This document shows positions 51,435-60,235 of a stretch of DNA of 64,000 bases, piece after piece. A program made the position numbers and the translations under genes. Within the stretch, counting starts at the first letter, position 1, and every line of letters starts with the position of its first letter. Source of the DNA: Simiduia aestuariiviva (GTDB lineage: Bacteria > Pseudomonadota > Gammaproteobacteria > Pseudomonadales > Cellvibrionaceae); contig NZ_JACHXZ010000005.1 in NCBI RefSeq assembly GCF_014192475.1, positions 1 to 64,000 on the forward strand, read 5' to 3'. The notes under the pieces are model-generated. The model worked only from the letters and a program-made list of their open reading frames with translations. It was not told where the DNA came from and ran no database searches.

Positions 51435-52420
51435 ACGTGTTGCCCTGTTGGGTTGCCATCGCGGGTGATGCCATTCACCAGTCGTTTAAATAACTTAAAT
51501 GATTTGGGCGCTGCCCAGCGGCCTTGATGCATCGGATTGGTTGCTTGGGCGTTAGCGGGGTAGGCGACCAATCCGAATTGGTAACCACATTCATTGCTGG
51601 CGTCTTCAACGGTTTTTGAAATATCTTTGGTCATACCATTGGGGTAGCAAATGCCGTTTACCGTTATCCCCAATTCTTTTTCTATACGCATTTTCGAGGT
51701 GGTCAATTCGTTGGCTAAATCTTTGTGATCTAGGCTACTGAGTATTCTGTGGCTCACAGTATGGCTGCCAACGATTAAGCCCTGATTTTGCATGTCGCGT
51801 AAGTTATCCCAGGTTACCGCATTAAACGGTGCAGTCGGTTTCGCTTCTGTGGAAACCTGAAGCCTGCCAGCCAACTGTTTTATATAGTCTATGCGCGCGT
51901 CACTGGCGAGTGTTAAGCAGTGGCTGGCGATGGTGTTCCAGGTTTTTGGGAGGTCGGCTTTCGCTAGCGGCAACGTGGGCAGGTGTTTGTCAGATACGGT
52001 GGCTAGCGGCGTTTCCCAGAGTATGTGTCTCAGTAGGTCTGGCCATAGCCAGCATTGGTTATCGACAAACCCGGTGGTGACGTACAGGCTGGCCGGTAAC
52101 TCGTACTTTTTAAGCAGGGGCCAGGCAGTGTCATAAAAGTCTGCATGGCCGTCGTCAAATGTAATGGCTATGGCATTTTTGTCGTTTTTCCCCGCGATAC
52201 GATTGGCAATCAGTTGTTCAACAGGTTGGACGTTAAAGTGCGCTTTGAGGTAATCCAACTGCCGCTCAAACTCGCTCGGGGTTATGGCGGGCACTTGTGG
52301 GTGGTCAATAATGCGATGGTACATAAGGATCTTTGGGTTGTCGCGCGCTATGTAGCGTGCTACCCGAAAGCCGCCAACCGATTCCATGGCATTGAAGACT
52401 GTATCCTTGAGTTTTTTCAT
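51431..52420 (-). CDS. Second polysaccharide deacetylase
   Basis: The product is 329 aa from the ATG at 52420, which overlaps the upstream glycosyltransferase stop by 4 nt (ATGA); longer frames only extend into that gene. The NodB-homology motifs AITFDDGHADFYDTAWPLL and IVGSHTVSHRILSSLD supply the Asp-His-His metal site. It is a different subfamily from the XrtA-type deacetylase at 26316. It probably removes N- or O-acetyl groups from the polymer or its precursor. Confidence 0.88.
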   Translation of the reverse strand: MKKLKDTVFNAMESVGGFRVARYIARDNPKILMYHRIIDHPQVPAITPSEFERQLDYLKAHFNVQPVEQLIANRIAGKNDKNAIAITFDDGHADFYDTAWPLLKKYELPASLYVTTGFVDNQCWLWPDLLRHILWETPLATVSDKHLPTLPLAKADLPKTWNTIASHCLTLASDARIDYIKQLAGRLQVSTEAKPTAPFNAVTWDNLRDMQNQGLIVGSHTVSHRILSSLDHKDLANELTTSKMRIEKELGITVNGICYPNGMTKDISKTVEDASNECGYQFGLVAYPANAQATNPMHQGRWAAPKSFKLFKRLVNGITRDGNPTGQHV

Positions 52421-53313
52421 GGTCGTCTTAACGCTAGTTTTATGAGCGATTTCCAGCCGTACCAATAGCCAGGTGCGGTTGATATGCCCTTAAGTATGCA
52501 CATTAGCGGTTCTTTTACTGTGCCTTCTTGGCGGGCAATGATGTTGCCCTTGCCGATATGCATATCGGCCCACGCCTGTTGTAGCGCCTTGGAATTTAGC
52601 TGACTTTGAAAGCGGCTGGCAAACTTAGTGAGAATGCGGAACGCGTGATCATAGCGGCCTCGATAGTTGGTCGACATTTGGCCTGACCATTCGCGGTATA
52701 CATAGGTTTTGTCGGTCACATAATCAAATTCCCAATCGAGGGAGTAGCGCAGCCACAAGTCCCAGTCTATGCCCATGCGAAAGTCTTCGTCGAACATGCC
52801 GTTTTGGGACACGCATTGCCGACGGATTACCGCCGTGCCGAAGGGAACAAAATTTTTATACAGGAGCCTGTTAGTCACTTTGCCGCGATAGCGCGTGTAC
52901 GCTGGCGGCTTATCGTAGCGCGCGTTGTGCTCATCAATATGGCTCACTTCGCTGTACACGACGCCGGTACGCAGGTTGTTAAACAGCGGCATTTGTTTTT
53001 CGAGCTTGAAGGGTTCCCACAGATCATCTGCATCACAAAACGCAATAAACTCACCCTGTGCATTGCGCACGCCGCAGTTTTTTGCTTTGGGTTGCCCTTG
53101 GTTTTCATTGCGAATATAGCGTACGCGTTCCGATCCCTCATAGGCTTTCATTACCTCGGGCGTGTCATCGGTAGAGCCGTCATCCACTACGATGATCTCG
53201 AGGTTTTGCCATGTTTGGGATTGTATGGAATCGATCGCCTGCGGCAAGTATTGCGCCATGTTGTAGGTGGCGATGACAACGCTCACTAATGGCTGGGGTT
53301 TTATATTCGACAT
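52417..53313 (-). CDS. Family 2 glycosyltransferase
   Basis: The product is 298 aa with VSVVIATYNMAQYLPQAIDS, VVDDGSTDDTPEVMKAY and the DxD-type FCDADDLWEPFKLEKQ. The late YREWSGQMSTNYRGRYD is seen in related capsule transferases. It overlaps the CapK-like gene by 13 nt and the deacetylase by 4 nt. Confidence 0.9.
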   Translation of the reverse strand: MSNIKPQPLVSVVIATYNMAQYLPQAIDSIQSQTWQNLEIIVVDDGSTDDTPEVMKAYEGSERVRYIRNENQGQPKAKNCGVRNAQGEFIAFCDADDLWEPFKLEKQMPLFNNLRTGVVYSEVSHIDEHNARYDKPPAYTRYRGKVTNRLLYKNFVPFGTAVIRRQCVSQNGMFDEDFRMGIDWDLWLRYSLDWEFDYVTDKTYVYREWSGQMSTNYRGRYDHAFRILTKFASRFQSQLNSKALQQAWADMHIGKGNIIARQEGTVKEPLMCILKGISTAPGYWYGWKSLIKLALRRP

Positions 53314-54644
53314 ATTGAGAACCTGTATTTGCCGGACGCCTCTTGGGGAATGCGGTCTACGTCTTGAATGGTGAGTTTGACATCCTGCGGAAACACGGTG
53401 CGAAACTCTTCGAGGAGTGCTTGATCCGTTGTCGAAGAAAATTCGCTGCCTTTCACGCGCTTAATGTGTATTTCATGTAGGCAGTCTTGTACCAATTGCA
53501 TCTGTGCAACGCCGGGCACTTTGGTGAGCGTGCGTTCTACCAGTGACACGCCGGCCACTTGGCCACCATCGGGTTTCTTTAAAAAATCTGCTACGCGCCC
53601 CTCTAAGCGTTCAAGTAAGGGGGTAGTGCGCCCACAGCTGCATTGGCGGCTAGCAAGTACGCCCACGTCTTCTACGCGGTAGCGTAACAGTGGCATGCCG
53701 TAATTGTTCAAGTCGGTCACCACCAGCTTGCCGGCAGTGCCGGGTTCGCAGGGCTGGTTATTACCGTCGATGCTTTCGAGAATGACGTGGTGGGCGTTGA
53801 TGTGCATACCCTTGTGTTGCTCGCACTCCACGGCAATTAGCCCCACTTCTTCGCAGCCGTAGCGATTGGTCACCGCACATCCGCACGCTTGCTCTATGGC
53901 GGCGCGTTCATGCTGTAACAACATCATAGAGGTGGCCACGATGCCGGTGGGTCGAATATCGGTTATGCCATTGTTCAATAAAAATTGTGCGAATATAAAG
54001 ATGGAGTGGGCGTGACCAAAAATGACCTGTGGTTTAAACGTGCGCCATGCTTCAACAAAGGCACTCATGGAGCGCGCATTTAAATCCATGGTATCTAAAT
54101 AGAGGGTGCGGTCTAACAATTGTGCACGCAATTTAGCCTTGGCGGTGCTGGGCTTTGGTGGGTTGCCCCACACCGCGGCCACACGATCACCTATGTTCCA
54201 GCCGGCGAGGTTGTCGGCAAACATTTGTGCACCATTGCGCAAAGCTTGGCACCGTTCATCAAAATACAGGTTGAGCGAAACACCGGTTGAGCCGCCCGTC
54301 TTAGCGGTGTTCAGTTCGGCCTTGTTGTAGTTCTTTGCGATGAATGCATCGGTATTGTCGCGTATGTGGGCCTTGGTGGTAATGGGCAGGCGCCGCAGGT
54401 CATCGAGCGTCCAATGAATGTCTGGCGAATATCCAGCTTGTGCCAGTTGCGGTTGGTACCAGCGACTGTTGGCCCAGCAATGTTGCAACAGCGCGTTCAG
54501 GCGCTGTTCTTGATGTGCAGTGAGCGCGGCCGCGCTTAGGGTTTGCTGTTGTTTGAGTGCGTTGTATTCCCGTACCCGAACGCCGCCCTCTTTGCGATCC
54601 CAGACGTGGTAGGCAAGTTTGCCAACCCATTGGCTATTTAGCAT
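53301..54644 (-). CDS. CapK-like adenylate-forming enzyme (phenylacetate-CoA ligase family)
   Basis: The product is 447 aa of the ANL superfamily. Visible motifs are the phosphate-binding TGGSTGVSLNLYFDE, VTNRYGCEEVGLIAVEC, MPLLRYRVEDVGVL and the cysteine pair in RQCSCGRTTPLLERLEGRV. These occur in CapK-type proteins of capsule and exopolysaccharide clusters. It may activate a carboxylic acid for transfer to the polymer or its precursor; the acid and acceptor are unknown. Confidence 0.85.
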   Translation of the reverse strand: MLNSQWVGKLAYHVWDRKEGGVRVREYNALKQQQTLSAAALTAHQEQRLNALLQHCWANSRWYQPQLAQAGYSPDIHWTLDDLRRLPITTKAHIRDNTDAFIAKNYNKAELNTAKTGGSTGVSLNLYFDERCQALRNGAQMFADNLAGWNIGDRVAAVWGNPPKPSTAKAKLRAQLLDRTLYLDTMDLNARSMSAFVEAWRTFKPQVIFGHAHSIFIFAQFLLNNGITDIRPTGIVATSMMLLQHERAAIEQACGCAVTNRYGCEEVGLIAVECEQHKGMHINAHHVILESIDGNNQPCEPGTAGKLVVTDLNNYGMPLLRYRVEDVGVLASRQCSCGRTTPLLERLEGRVADFLKKPDGGQVAGVSLVERTLTKVPGVAQMQLVQDCLHEIHIKRVKGSEFSSTTDQALLEEFRTVFPQDVKLTIQDVDRIPQEASGKYRFSICRI

Positions 54645-55771
54645 GGGGCTTTCTCCGTGCGCACTGAATCGGCGGGGGCTTGGTCATAGGCCGCCAGGTG
54701 TTTGGCAATCATGTTGGCCATTGTAAAGTCTGCCGCAATGCGCGCTTTATTGCGTTCGCTAAATTGCGTTTTTAGGGTTGGGTTTTGATGCAGGGTTTGT
54801 ATGGCCTGCGCGAGTTCCGCGACGTCACCCTTCTCAATCAGCATGCCGTTGTGTTGGTGCTGTATGAGTTCGGGATTGCCACCTACCCGTGTCGCAACCA
54901 CGGGCAAGCCCGCCTGCATGTATTCCATTAGCGTATTGGATAGGCCTTCCGATTCACTCACGAGCAGGCCTATGTCTGCTTGGGACAATAGCTGCCTTGG
55001 TTCGTTGACGGAGCCGAGCCAGTGAATATGCGACGCCAATTGTTGGGCGGCGATGTGGTTGTGTATGCTGGCCACGTAGGCGCTGTCCTGTGGTTCGCCC
55101 ACCAGCGCCAGCTCTACCGCTATGCCTTGCGCGTGTAGCGCCGCAACGGCGTTAACGGCATCGAGCGTGCGCTTTACGGGCTTTATGTTGGCGACCAAAA
55201 TCAGCTTTATCGCATTCGTATCGTTAAATATTGGCTGGGTGCCGGTTGCTGATGGTGTGAAGTCATCTAACCCGTTGTAGATCACTTTACTTTGAGTGGC
55301 TGGTAACCGTTCCTGTTGTGATACGTGTTGTGCAACCGCGCGTGAATTTGAAATGACCGTGTCTGTTCTGCGGCGAACCATGCGATACAGCCAAGCCGGT
55401 TTGCCCCGATAAATTAAACCCATGTCGCGCCGAGAGGTTATGACCTTTAGCCGAGCATGTTTAAGCAAAAGCGGGGCTAGCAAGCAGCTTTCGGGTAGCC
55501 AGGCATGCAGTACATCCACTTGATCTTGTATCAGTTGGCGTCGAAACCGTAACAGCGTTTGCAGTGTTTTGGGTCGTGCCACGTGATGGATATCTAGATC
55601 GACAATCGGGCAGGGGAATGACGTGAGCGTTTCGGTGAACGGCGTGTGCCGCAAAACCACTAATTTGACGCGGTGGCCTTGTTGGCACAACCCCGAGACA
55701 AGCTTGTATATTTGCCGCTCGCTGCCCGCGGCAATGCTGTGAAGTGCATCTACTAGTATTACGATGTTCAC
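54638..55771 (-). CDS. Family 4 glycosyltransferase
   Basis: The product is 377 aa. It starts MNIVILVDALHSIAAGSERQ and has a GT-B fold with ILVANIKPVKRTLDAVNAVA and SESEGLSNTLMEYMQAGLPV (EX7E). It resembles the glycosyltransferases of exosortase A loci. It overlaps the CapK-like gene by 7 nt and follows the GT2 gene by 5 nt. Confidence 0.9.
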   Translation of the reverse strand: MNIVILVDALHSIAAGSERQIYKLVSGLCQQGHRVKLVVLRHTPFTETLTSFPCPIVDLDIHHVARPKTLQTLLRFRRQLIQDQVDVLHAWLPESCLLAPLLLKHARLKVITSRRDMGLIYRGKPAWLYRMVRRRTDTVISNSRAVAQHVSQQERLPATQSKVIYNGLDDFTPSATGTQPIFNDTNAIKLILVANIKPVKRTLDAVNAVAALHAQGIAVELALVGEPQDSAYVASIHNHIAAQQLASHIHWLGSVNEPRQLLSQADIGLLVSESEGLSNTLMEYMQAGLPVVATRVGGNPELIQHQHNGMLIEKGDVAELAQAIQTLHQNPTLKTQFSERNKARIAADFTMANMIAKHLAAYDQAPADSVRTEKAPC

Positions 55772-55776
55772 AGTCG

Positions 55777-56922
55777 TTAGCCTACCCGAGGTTTCCAGAT
55801 GACAATTTTCTCGCCTTTCACGAAGTTGATAAACGCTAGCATGGCGGCGAAGTTAATGAGGCAGAAATAATTGGCAAGGCCTAGCCATCGATTGCTAGAG
55901 CCTGTTGTGCCCGCATAGACTGCGGCAACATAAAATGCCAACTGGCCAAAAAACGCCGCGCTGTAGAAAAGACTTTGGCCGCTTAGAAGCGCGGCGGTTA
56001 TAAATGCGACAATGAGTGGTAGAAAGGCCAGATAGCGCAGTAATTTATGTGACACTAACTGCAGGCTGAAAATTCCGAATCGCTTAGGATTAAAGAGGTG
56101 TCGCATATCCCAGAGTGCCCAGTAAGCGCGAAGGGAAACGCGCACTCGCATTCTGAATTCTGAGTCGGCACTGTTGAGTGCTTCTTCATTGAGTAGGGCC
56201 TCGGGACAGTAACCCACACGCTTACCTTGACTCACCACTTTTAATGGCAATACGAAATCGGGTAGTTGGTCGGCGTTCATGGGCTGATAGAGTTCGGTGC
56301 GAATAGCGTCGATGCCGCCGTCGACGCCTACAACGGACCCTGTGTGGGTCTCTAAACTGCGCAAGTGATTTTCGTATTTCATATAGGCGCTGCAGCCATC
56401 GCCAACAAGCGAACCATCGCTGTTGGTGTACACCATTTTGCCGGTCACGTAACCAATGCTTTGATCGTTGAAACACTGCGTGAGTTGCTTAATGGCGTCT
56501 GGGGCATAGTGGCTGTTGGCATCTGAGAAAACCACAATCTCACTGCTCACTTGTTGCATGGCTAGATTAAGACCGGCGGTTTTTCCTTGGCGCGGCACTT
56601 GGCGCAATAACTGCACATTGGGGTGCTGCTCGGCGATGCGCTGGACGATCTCATCGGTGTCATCTTCGGATTCATCAGAGACCACAATGATTTGCAGTTT
56701 ATCGGCGGGGTAATCTTGCGCCAATTTATTGGTAACTGTGGCCTCTATGTGATCGGCCTCGTTATACGCGGGAATGATCACCGTAACGCTGGGGTAAATC
56801 TCTTCAGCGCCAGCTGGTACAGGTGCGGGTTTACTGCGTGGCAAAAACCGAAGTAGCAGCGGATAGCCTAGGTAGATGTACAGCAGTAACAACGCCGAAA
56901 TCCAAAACAGTAATTGCATCAT
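55777..56922 (-). CDS. Membrane-bound family 2 glycosyltransferase
   Basis: The product is 381 aa. The start ATG at 56922 overlaps the xrtA stop; an adjacent ATG at 56919 is equally possible. A hydrophobic N-terminal helix (MQLLFWISALLLLYIYLGY) precedes a GT-A domain (VTVIIPAYNEADHIEATVTN, VVFSDANSHYAPD, VVGVDGGIDAIRTELYQ). Three or four helices follow at the C-terminus. This layout is that of processive or membrane-linked transferases such as cellulose-synthase relatives. Confidence 0.88.
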   Translation of the reverse strand: MMQLLFWISALLLLYIYLGYPLLLRFLPRSKPAPVPAGAEEIYPSVTVIIPAYNEADHIEATVTNKLAQDYPADKLQIIVVSDESEDDTDEIVQRIAEQHPNVQLLRQVPRQGKTAGLNLAMQQVSSEIVVFSDANSHYAPDAIKQLTQCFNDQSIGYVTGKMVYTNSDGSLVGDGCSAYMKYENHLRSLETHTGSVVGVDGGIDAIRTELYQPMNADQLPDFVLPLKVVSQGKRVGYCPEALLNEEALNSADSEFRMRVRVSLRAYWALWDMRHLFNPKRFGIFSLQLVSHKLLRYLAFLPLIVAFITAALLSGQSLFYSAAFFGQLAFYVAAVYAGTTGSSNRWLGLANYFCLINFAAMLAFINFVKGEKIVIWKPRVG

Positions 56923-58376
56923 TGAGCCTGCAGTAATTCGTTGAGTGTGTGTGCGATGGGCGTTAATTGTGCCAGCGCGTTGCTGCATTCTTGCTGTTGG
57001 CAGCGCTGGCGCAATGTGATCAACACAAATTCGTTGTCATTCGCGAGCAAAGCGGGAATTTGTAATAGCTTGGCCTTGGCCTTAGACGCGGTAGTCAAGC
57101 CACCCACCATGAACCATTGCAATTGTGCAATTCTAATCTGGCTGCCTTTAGCGCGCAGAACAAATGCGCTTGATGAGACAGGTAGTTGATGAGTTGTGAT
57201 TGCGGGCGCCACGGACCAAGCTTCTTTGTTGTAAAGGTCGCCAAGATAGGGCACTAGTTTTTGCCCTTTGCTGGTGCGCTGGGACACGCTGACGGTGAGT
57301 ACTGCGCCAGCGCTGACTTGGTAATAGTGGGTACTGCCGAGGTTGTCGCCATGCTCTGCGCGCAATTGATCCGGTGCGTAGTTCAGGGGTTGGAAAGGGA
57401 GTATAGGGTTAAGCGTTGGTTGCACGTTTGGCGTGGGCAGCAACCAGTAGATCAAGGGGCCGGCACTCAATAAGATCGCGGCCACTCCGTAGTGGTGCAG
57501 CTTGGGGCGAGCGATTGGCGAATCGAGATGGGTATTTTGTGGTTTAGTTACGGGTGCAAAATACATGGCGGGAAAGCATATGGCCGCGAACAGTAGCCAG
57601 CCAAACATGTCGTGCTCTTGCATGAGCGAGCTTTCCATTTCGGTAAAGTAGCCCACCAAAATTAAAATAAATATCCGCAGCCAATTGCTGATGAGCGCCA
57701 ATACTGCGGCTACGGCTAAGATCGCTACGTAGCCACGCTCTGTGTAGCCGTTTAAGTAGCTAATAAGGTAACCCATGGCGAGCGCAATTATAAAATAGCG
57801 CAGGCCTGAGCAGCCGTCGGCAATAACGATGTGCCCATAAGGGATGAAAATGCTGCTGCCATCTATCACTGCGGGAATGTTGATGAGGCGCACCATTTCG
57901 CCCACCATCAACCCGCTTAAGTTAACCAGGGGGCCATTCAAATGCTCCCACAGGGTGATGGAAAAAATAGGCAGGGCAAGTAAAAAGCGGTGGCGCCACG
58001 CGGAGCGCAATCCAAAAACATGCCCGATGGCGAGGGCAAGACAAGCTATTAGCGTTAGCTCTGCCAATAAGTTGATATCGAGCAAGGCAAATATGGCCCA
58101 GCAGCATGAGGCGCCCGCGAGCATGATGCCGGTAAGCACGCGTTCTCGCGCGGTACTGTTGCTGTTAAAGGGCAGCGCTTTGTAAAGCAGATAGGCAAAT
58201 ATGGCAATGAGTAAAAAACCGTGCGATAGCCCTTCTGTCCATTGCGACCATTTGTGGCTTAGGCTGGCAAAGGTGGGCGAAAATAGCACGGGAAAGGCAA
58301 CAAGCAGTGCCAGAGGCGCTAGGTCGAGCAACGACTTTTGGGGCGGCTCAGTACAAGCCGTGATCTTAACTTCCAT
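56919..58376 (-). CDS. xrtA: Exosortase A fused to an EpsI domain (XrtA)
   Basis: The product is 485 aa from the ATG at 58376; the longer open frame upstream has no matching sequence. About eight membrane helices carry the exosortase catalytic residues: Cys189 in ADGCSGLRYF, Arg234 in SNWLRIF and His255 in MQEHDMFGWL. The C-terminal 180 residues form a periplasmic EpsI-type domain (STHYYQVSAGAVLTVSVSQR, YLGDLYNKEAW). Exosortase A cleaves the PEP-CTERM signal at the inner membrane, a presumed step in surface attachment of substrates encoded next door. It heads an operon of eight genes. Confidence 0.95.
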   Translation of the reverse strand: MEVKITACTEPPQKSLLDLAPLALLVAFPVLFSPTFASLSHKWSQWTEGLSHGFLLIAIFAYLLYKALPFNSNSTARERVLTGIMLAGASCCWAIFALLDINLLAELTLIACLALAIGHVFGLRSAWRHRFLLALPIFSITLWEHLNGPLVNLSGLMVGEMVRLINIPAVIDGSSIFIPYGHIVIADGCSGLRYFIIALAMGYLISYLNGYTERGYVAILAVAAVLALISNWLRIFILILVGYFTEMESSLMQEHDMFGWLLFAAICFPAMYFAPVTKPQNTHLDSPIARPKLHHYGVAAILLSAGPLIYWLLPTPNVQPTLNPILPFQPLNYAPDQLRAEHGDNLGSTHYYQVSAGAVLTVSVSQRTSKGQKLVPYLGDLYNKEAWSVAPAITTHQLPVSSSAFVLRAKGSQIRIAQLQWFMVGGLTTASKAKAKLLQIPALLANDNEFVLITLRQRCQQQECSNALAQLTPIAHTLNELLQAQ

Positions 58377-58488
58377 GTGATTAGCCAGGCTAAATTGACG
58401 CGTAATTCTACCGGAAAATCTGGGCGAGTGACAGGTGGTACGCACGTAGGTGATTGAGCTACAGCGCACGGGATTTGACGTTGCCCCA

Positions 58489-58525
58489 TAAAAAAACGCC
58501 GGTGGGTACGACCCAGCCGGCGTTT
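58489..58525 (-). terminator. Terminator of the first PEP-CTERM gene
   Basis: On the minus strand a long stem (ACGCCGG-C-TGGGT against ACCCA-CCGGCGT, with one bulged base) with a 3-nt loop is followed by seven T. It lies about 30 nt after the PEP-CTERM stop codon, shielding xrtA from read-through. Confidence 0.9.
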
Positions 58526-58552
58526 AAGCAGTGTGGAGACTGCGTGAGTGGT

Positions 58553-59296
58553 TTACGCTTTTACGCGACGGCGGGCTGCGCCCAATCCGAGTAGGCCTAA
58601 GCCCAAAAGCAGAACTGTGCCTGGCTCTGGCAGACGGCCTACGGTGACATCGTCGATGCCCCAGCCATCATTGCCGTTGCTATTGTTGAATGTTAGCGTG
58701 GCGCCCATGATGTTCATGCTGCTTTTAACCGAAACATAACCCATGTTGCCGCTCGCTAAGTAAGGCGAGATCACGTAGGAATCTGAGTAAGTACCGTCGT
58801 CAAAAAGCAACGTGAGTGTTGCGCCAACATCGGAGGCATCTGCCATGAAGAAGCCAAAGGCGTTCATGCCTGCCGTGGTGATGTTGTCGAAATCCCAAGT
58901 AACGACCTTCGCATCATTACTGTCCAACCAAAAGTCGGAATCATCGGAAGCCAGCGATTCACGGCCGAATTCACCGGTTTTGCTACTCTCGATCATCAGG
59001 TGGTCGTTGTGAAGATTTGCTCCAGCATTGCCTGCAGTAACCAATGTAAAAGTACCCACATTGGTGCTGTAGGAAGCTGCATGTCCTTCCCAACTGTTTT
59101 GATCAGTGGTGCCATACGATGGGGCTGAACCTAAGCTGTTGAAGTCTTCAACAACGGTAGGGCCTGCGAGAAACGCCATGAATGCCGCTTCGCCAGCTGC
59201 GGCGTTAGAATCGTAGTTAACTACAACGCTAGCGCTTGCCAGTGATGACGCAAATAGCGCGCCGCCAATAAGGGCGGATTTGATAATACCTTTCAT
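58553..59296 (-). CDS. PEP-CTERM sorted secreted protein
   Basis: The product is 247 aa from the ATG at 59296, preceded by AGGAAGGA; an upstream in-frame start lies outside the ribosome-binding site. A signal peptide ends near SSLASA. The mature part is beta-rich and acidic, with a likely lectin-type or sandwich fold (WGIDDVTVGRLPEPGT at the end). The C-terminus has the exosortase signal: RLPEPGTVLLLGLGLLGLGA followed by the basic ARRRVKA. It is a substrate for XrtA and has a sigma-54 promoter. Confidence 0.92.
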   Translation of the reverse strand: MKGIIKSALIGGALFASSLASASVVVNYDSNAAAGEAAFMAFLAGPTVVEDFNSLGSAPSYGTTDQNSWEGHAASYSTNVGTFTLVTAGNAGANLHNDHLMIESSKTGEFGRESLASDDSDFWLDSNDAKVVTWDFDNITTAGMNAFGFFMADASDVGATLTLLFDDGTYSDSYVISPYLASGNMGYVSVKSSMNIMGATLTFNNSNGNDGWGIDDVTVGRLPEPGTVLLLGLGLLGLGAARRRVKA

Positions 59297-59366
59297 GCTT
59301 GATCCTTCCTGTGGACGCAAAATGATAAGTGTTGGTTAACGCTAGTGGTCTAGCTTGGACAGATAA

Positions 59367-59382
59367 AGCAATAACCAGGCCA
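59367..59382 (-). promoter_or_regulatory. Sigma-54 promoter of the first PEP-CTERM gene
   Basis: On the minus strand TGGCCT-GGTTA-TTGCT has the GG and GC pairs exactly ten bases apart, as required for RpoN recognition. The start would be near 59356, about 60 nt before the ATG. A sigma-54 activator (PrsR) is encoded nearby. Confidence 0.8.
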
Positions 59383-59400
59383 CCGCGCTTAAGTCCTTCT

Positions 59401-59446
59401 TTTTTATAAGGATTTCATGTTATCTGGTACGCGTGTTTTTATAAGG
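59401..59446. repeat. Direct repeat upstream of a sigma-54 promoter
   Basis: TTTTTATAAGG occurs at 59401-59411 and again at 59436-59446, with starts 35 bp apart. The pair lies about 20 to 65 bp upstream of the -24 element of the PEP-CTERM promoter, where activator-binding sites are usual. A PrsR site is possible but not shown. Confidence 0.6.
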
Positions 59447-59465
59447 TGTAAGAAACTTCGACAAT

Positions 59466-59491
59466 AAAAAAGGGCCCGTTAAGGGCCCTTT
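59466..59491 (-). terminator. Terminator of the second PEP-CTERM gene
   Basis: On the minus strand AAAGGGCCC, loop TTAAC and GGGCCCTTT form a 9-bp stem followed by a T-run (TTTATT). It lies about 25 nt after the stop codon at 59516. Confidence 0.9.
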
Positions 59492-59515
59492 GATTGGATC
59501 GCACGTGCCGCAGAT

Positions 59516-60157
59516 TTAGCTCTGCAGTGAGCGTCTGCGCGCTGCCGCTAGGCCCATGAGGCCCAACATAAACAGCGCTAGGCTGCCAACTTCTGGCACG
59601 CCGACAATTTCCATGGCTGTCACATAAAACTCTTCACCGGCATAGGCCATAGAGAACACCGTGCCCGCTTTCACAAAGAAGGTACCAATGCTAGTGGCGC
59701 TGGTGTAGCTGCCGATGGGCTTCTCTGAATCTTTACCTGCAGTTAAGGTGCTGACGCCATCGTTGGTGATGTTGATCCAGTCGCCCACCAATGATTTGTC
59801 GTCATCGTGGTAGTTGTTAACCCATAGGTTTTTGATCCATACGTCGGCATCGAAGACAAAGCTGAGCTTTTCGCCGGTGGTGACATTGTCATCACTGGCA
59901 GGGCTGCATTGGTCAAAAATGTCTAATACTTTACATACGCCTAGGCCACCGTAGCCGCTGTCCATGTAGGCATTGGCTGGGTTTTCGCCTGAGTTTGCGG
60001 TGATATCAAGGTCGCCCCACCAGCCTGAGTAGGTCAGCACGCTGTAGCCTTTTTCGTTGGCGTTTGCGTCTGCTGCAAAATCGAGCACAGTGGCCTGTGT
60101 TGCACTCGCGGTTATCGCCAGTGCTGCGGCAATAATGAGTGATTTAATGGTTTTCAT
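59516..60157 (-). CDS. PEP-CTERM-like sorted protein with PEV variant motif
   Basis: The product is 213 aa from the ATG at 60157, preceded by GGAAGG. A signal peptide ends near ASATQA. The middle is beta-rich with a Cys pair (CKVLDIFDQC). The C-terminus reads GVPEVGSLALFMLGLMGLAA followed by the basic ARRRSLQS, so Val replaces the second Pro of the Pro-Glu-Pro motif. It still has the hydrophobic helix and basic tail of exosortase substrates. It has its own sigma-54 promoter and terminator. Confidence 0.88.
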   Translation of the reverse strand: MKTIKSLIIAAALAITASATQATVLDFAADANANEKGYSVLTYSGWWGDLDITANSGENPANAYMDSGYGGLGVCKVLDIFDQCSPASDDNVTTGEKLSFVFDADVWIKNLWVNNYHDDDKSLVGDWINITNDGVSTLTAGKDSEKPIGSYTSATSIGTFFVKAGTVFSMAYAGEEFYVTAMEIVGVPEVGSLALFMLGLMGLAAARRRSLQS

Positions 60158-60219
60158 GTGCGTACCTTCCATGTTCGTTGCTTGTTTTTTGTACGGGGTT
60201 TTAAGAACAGAAAAAGGAA

Positions 60220-60235
60220 TGCAGGGCGCGTGCCA
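60220..60235 (-). promoter_or_regulatory. Sigma-54 promoter of the second PEP-CTERM gene
   Basis: On the minus strand TGGCAC-GCGCC-CTGCA matches the -24/-12 consensus with ten bases between GG and GC. The -24 half is the full consensus TGGCAC. The start would be near 60209, about 50 nt before the ATG. Confidence 0.85.

Noticed and set aside
58377-58400. Possible sigma-54 site before xrtA
   Set aside because: The nearest GG and GC pair on the minus strand is separated by 9 bases and the flanks do not match.
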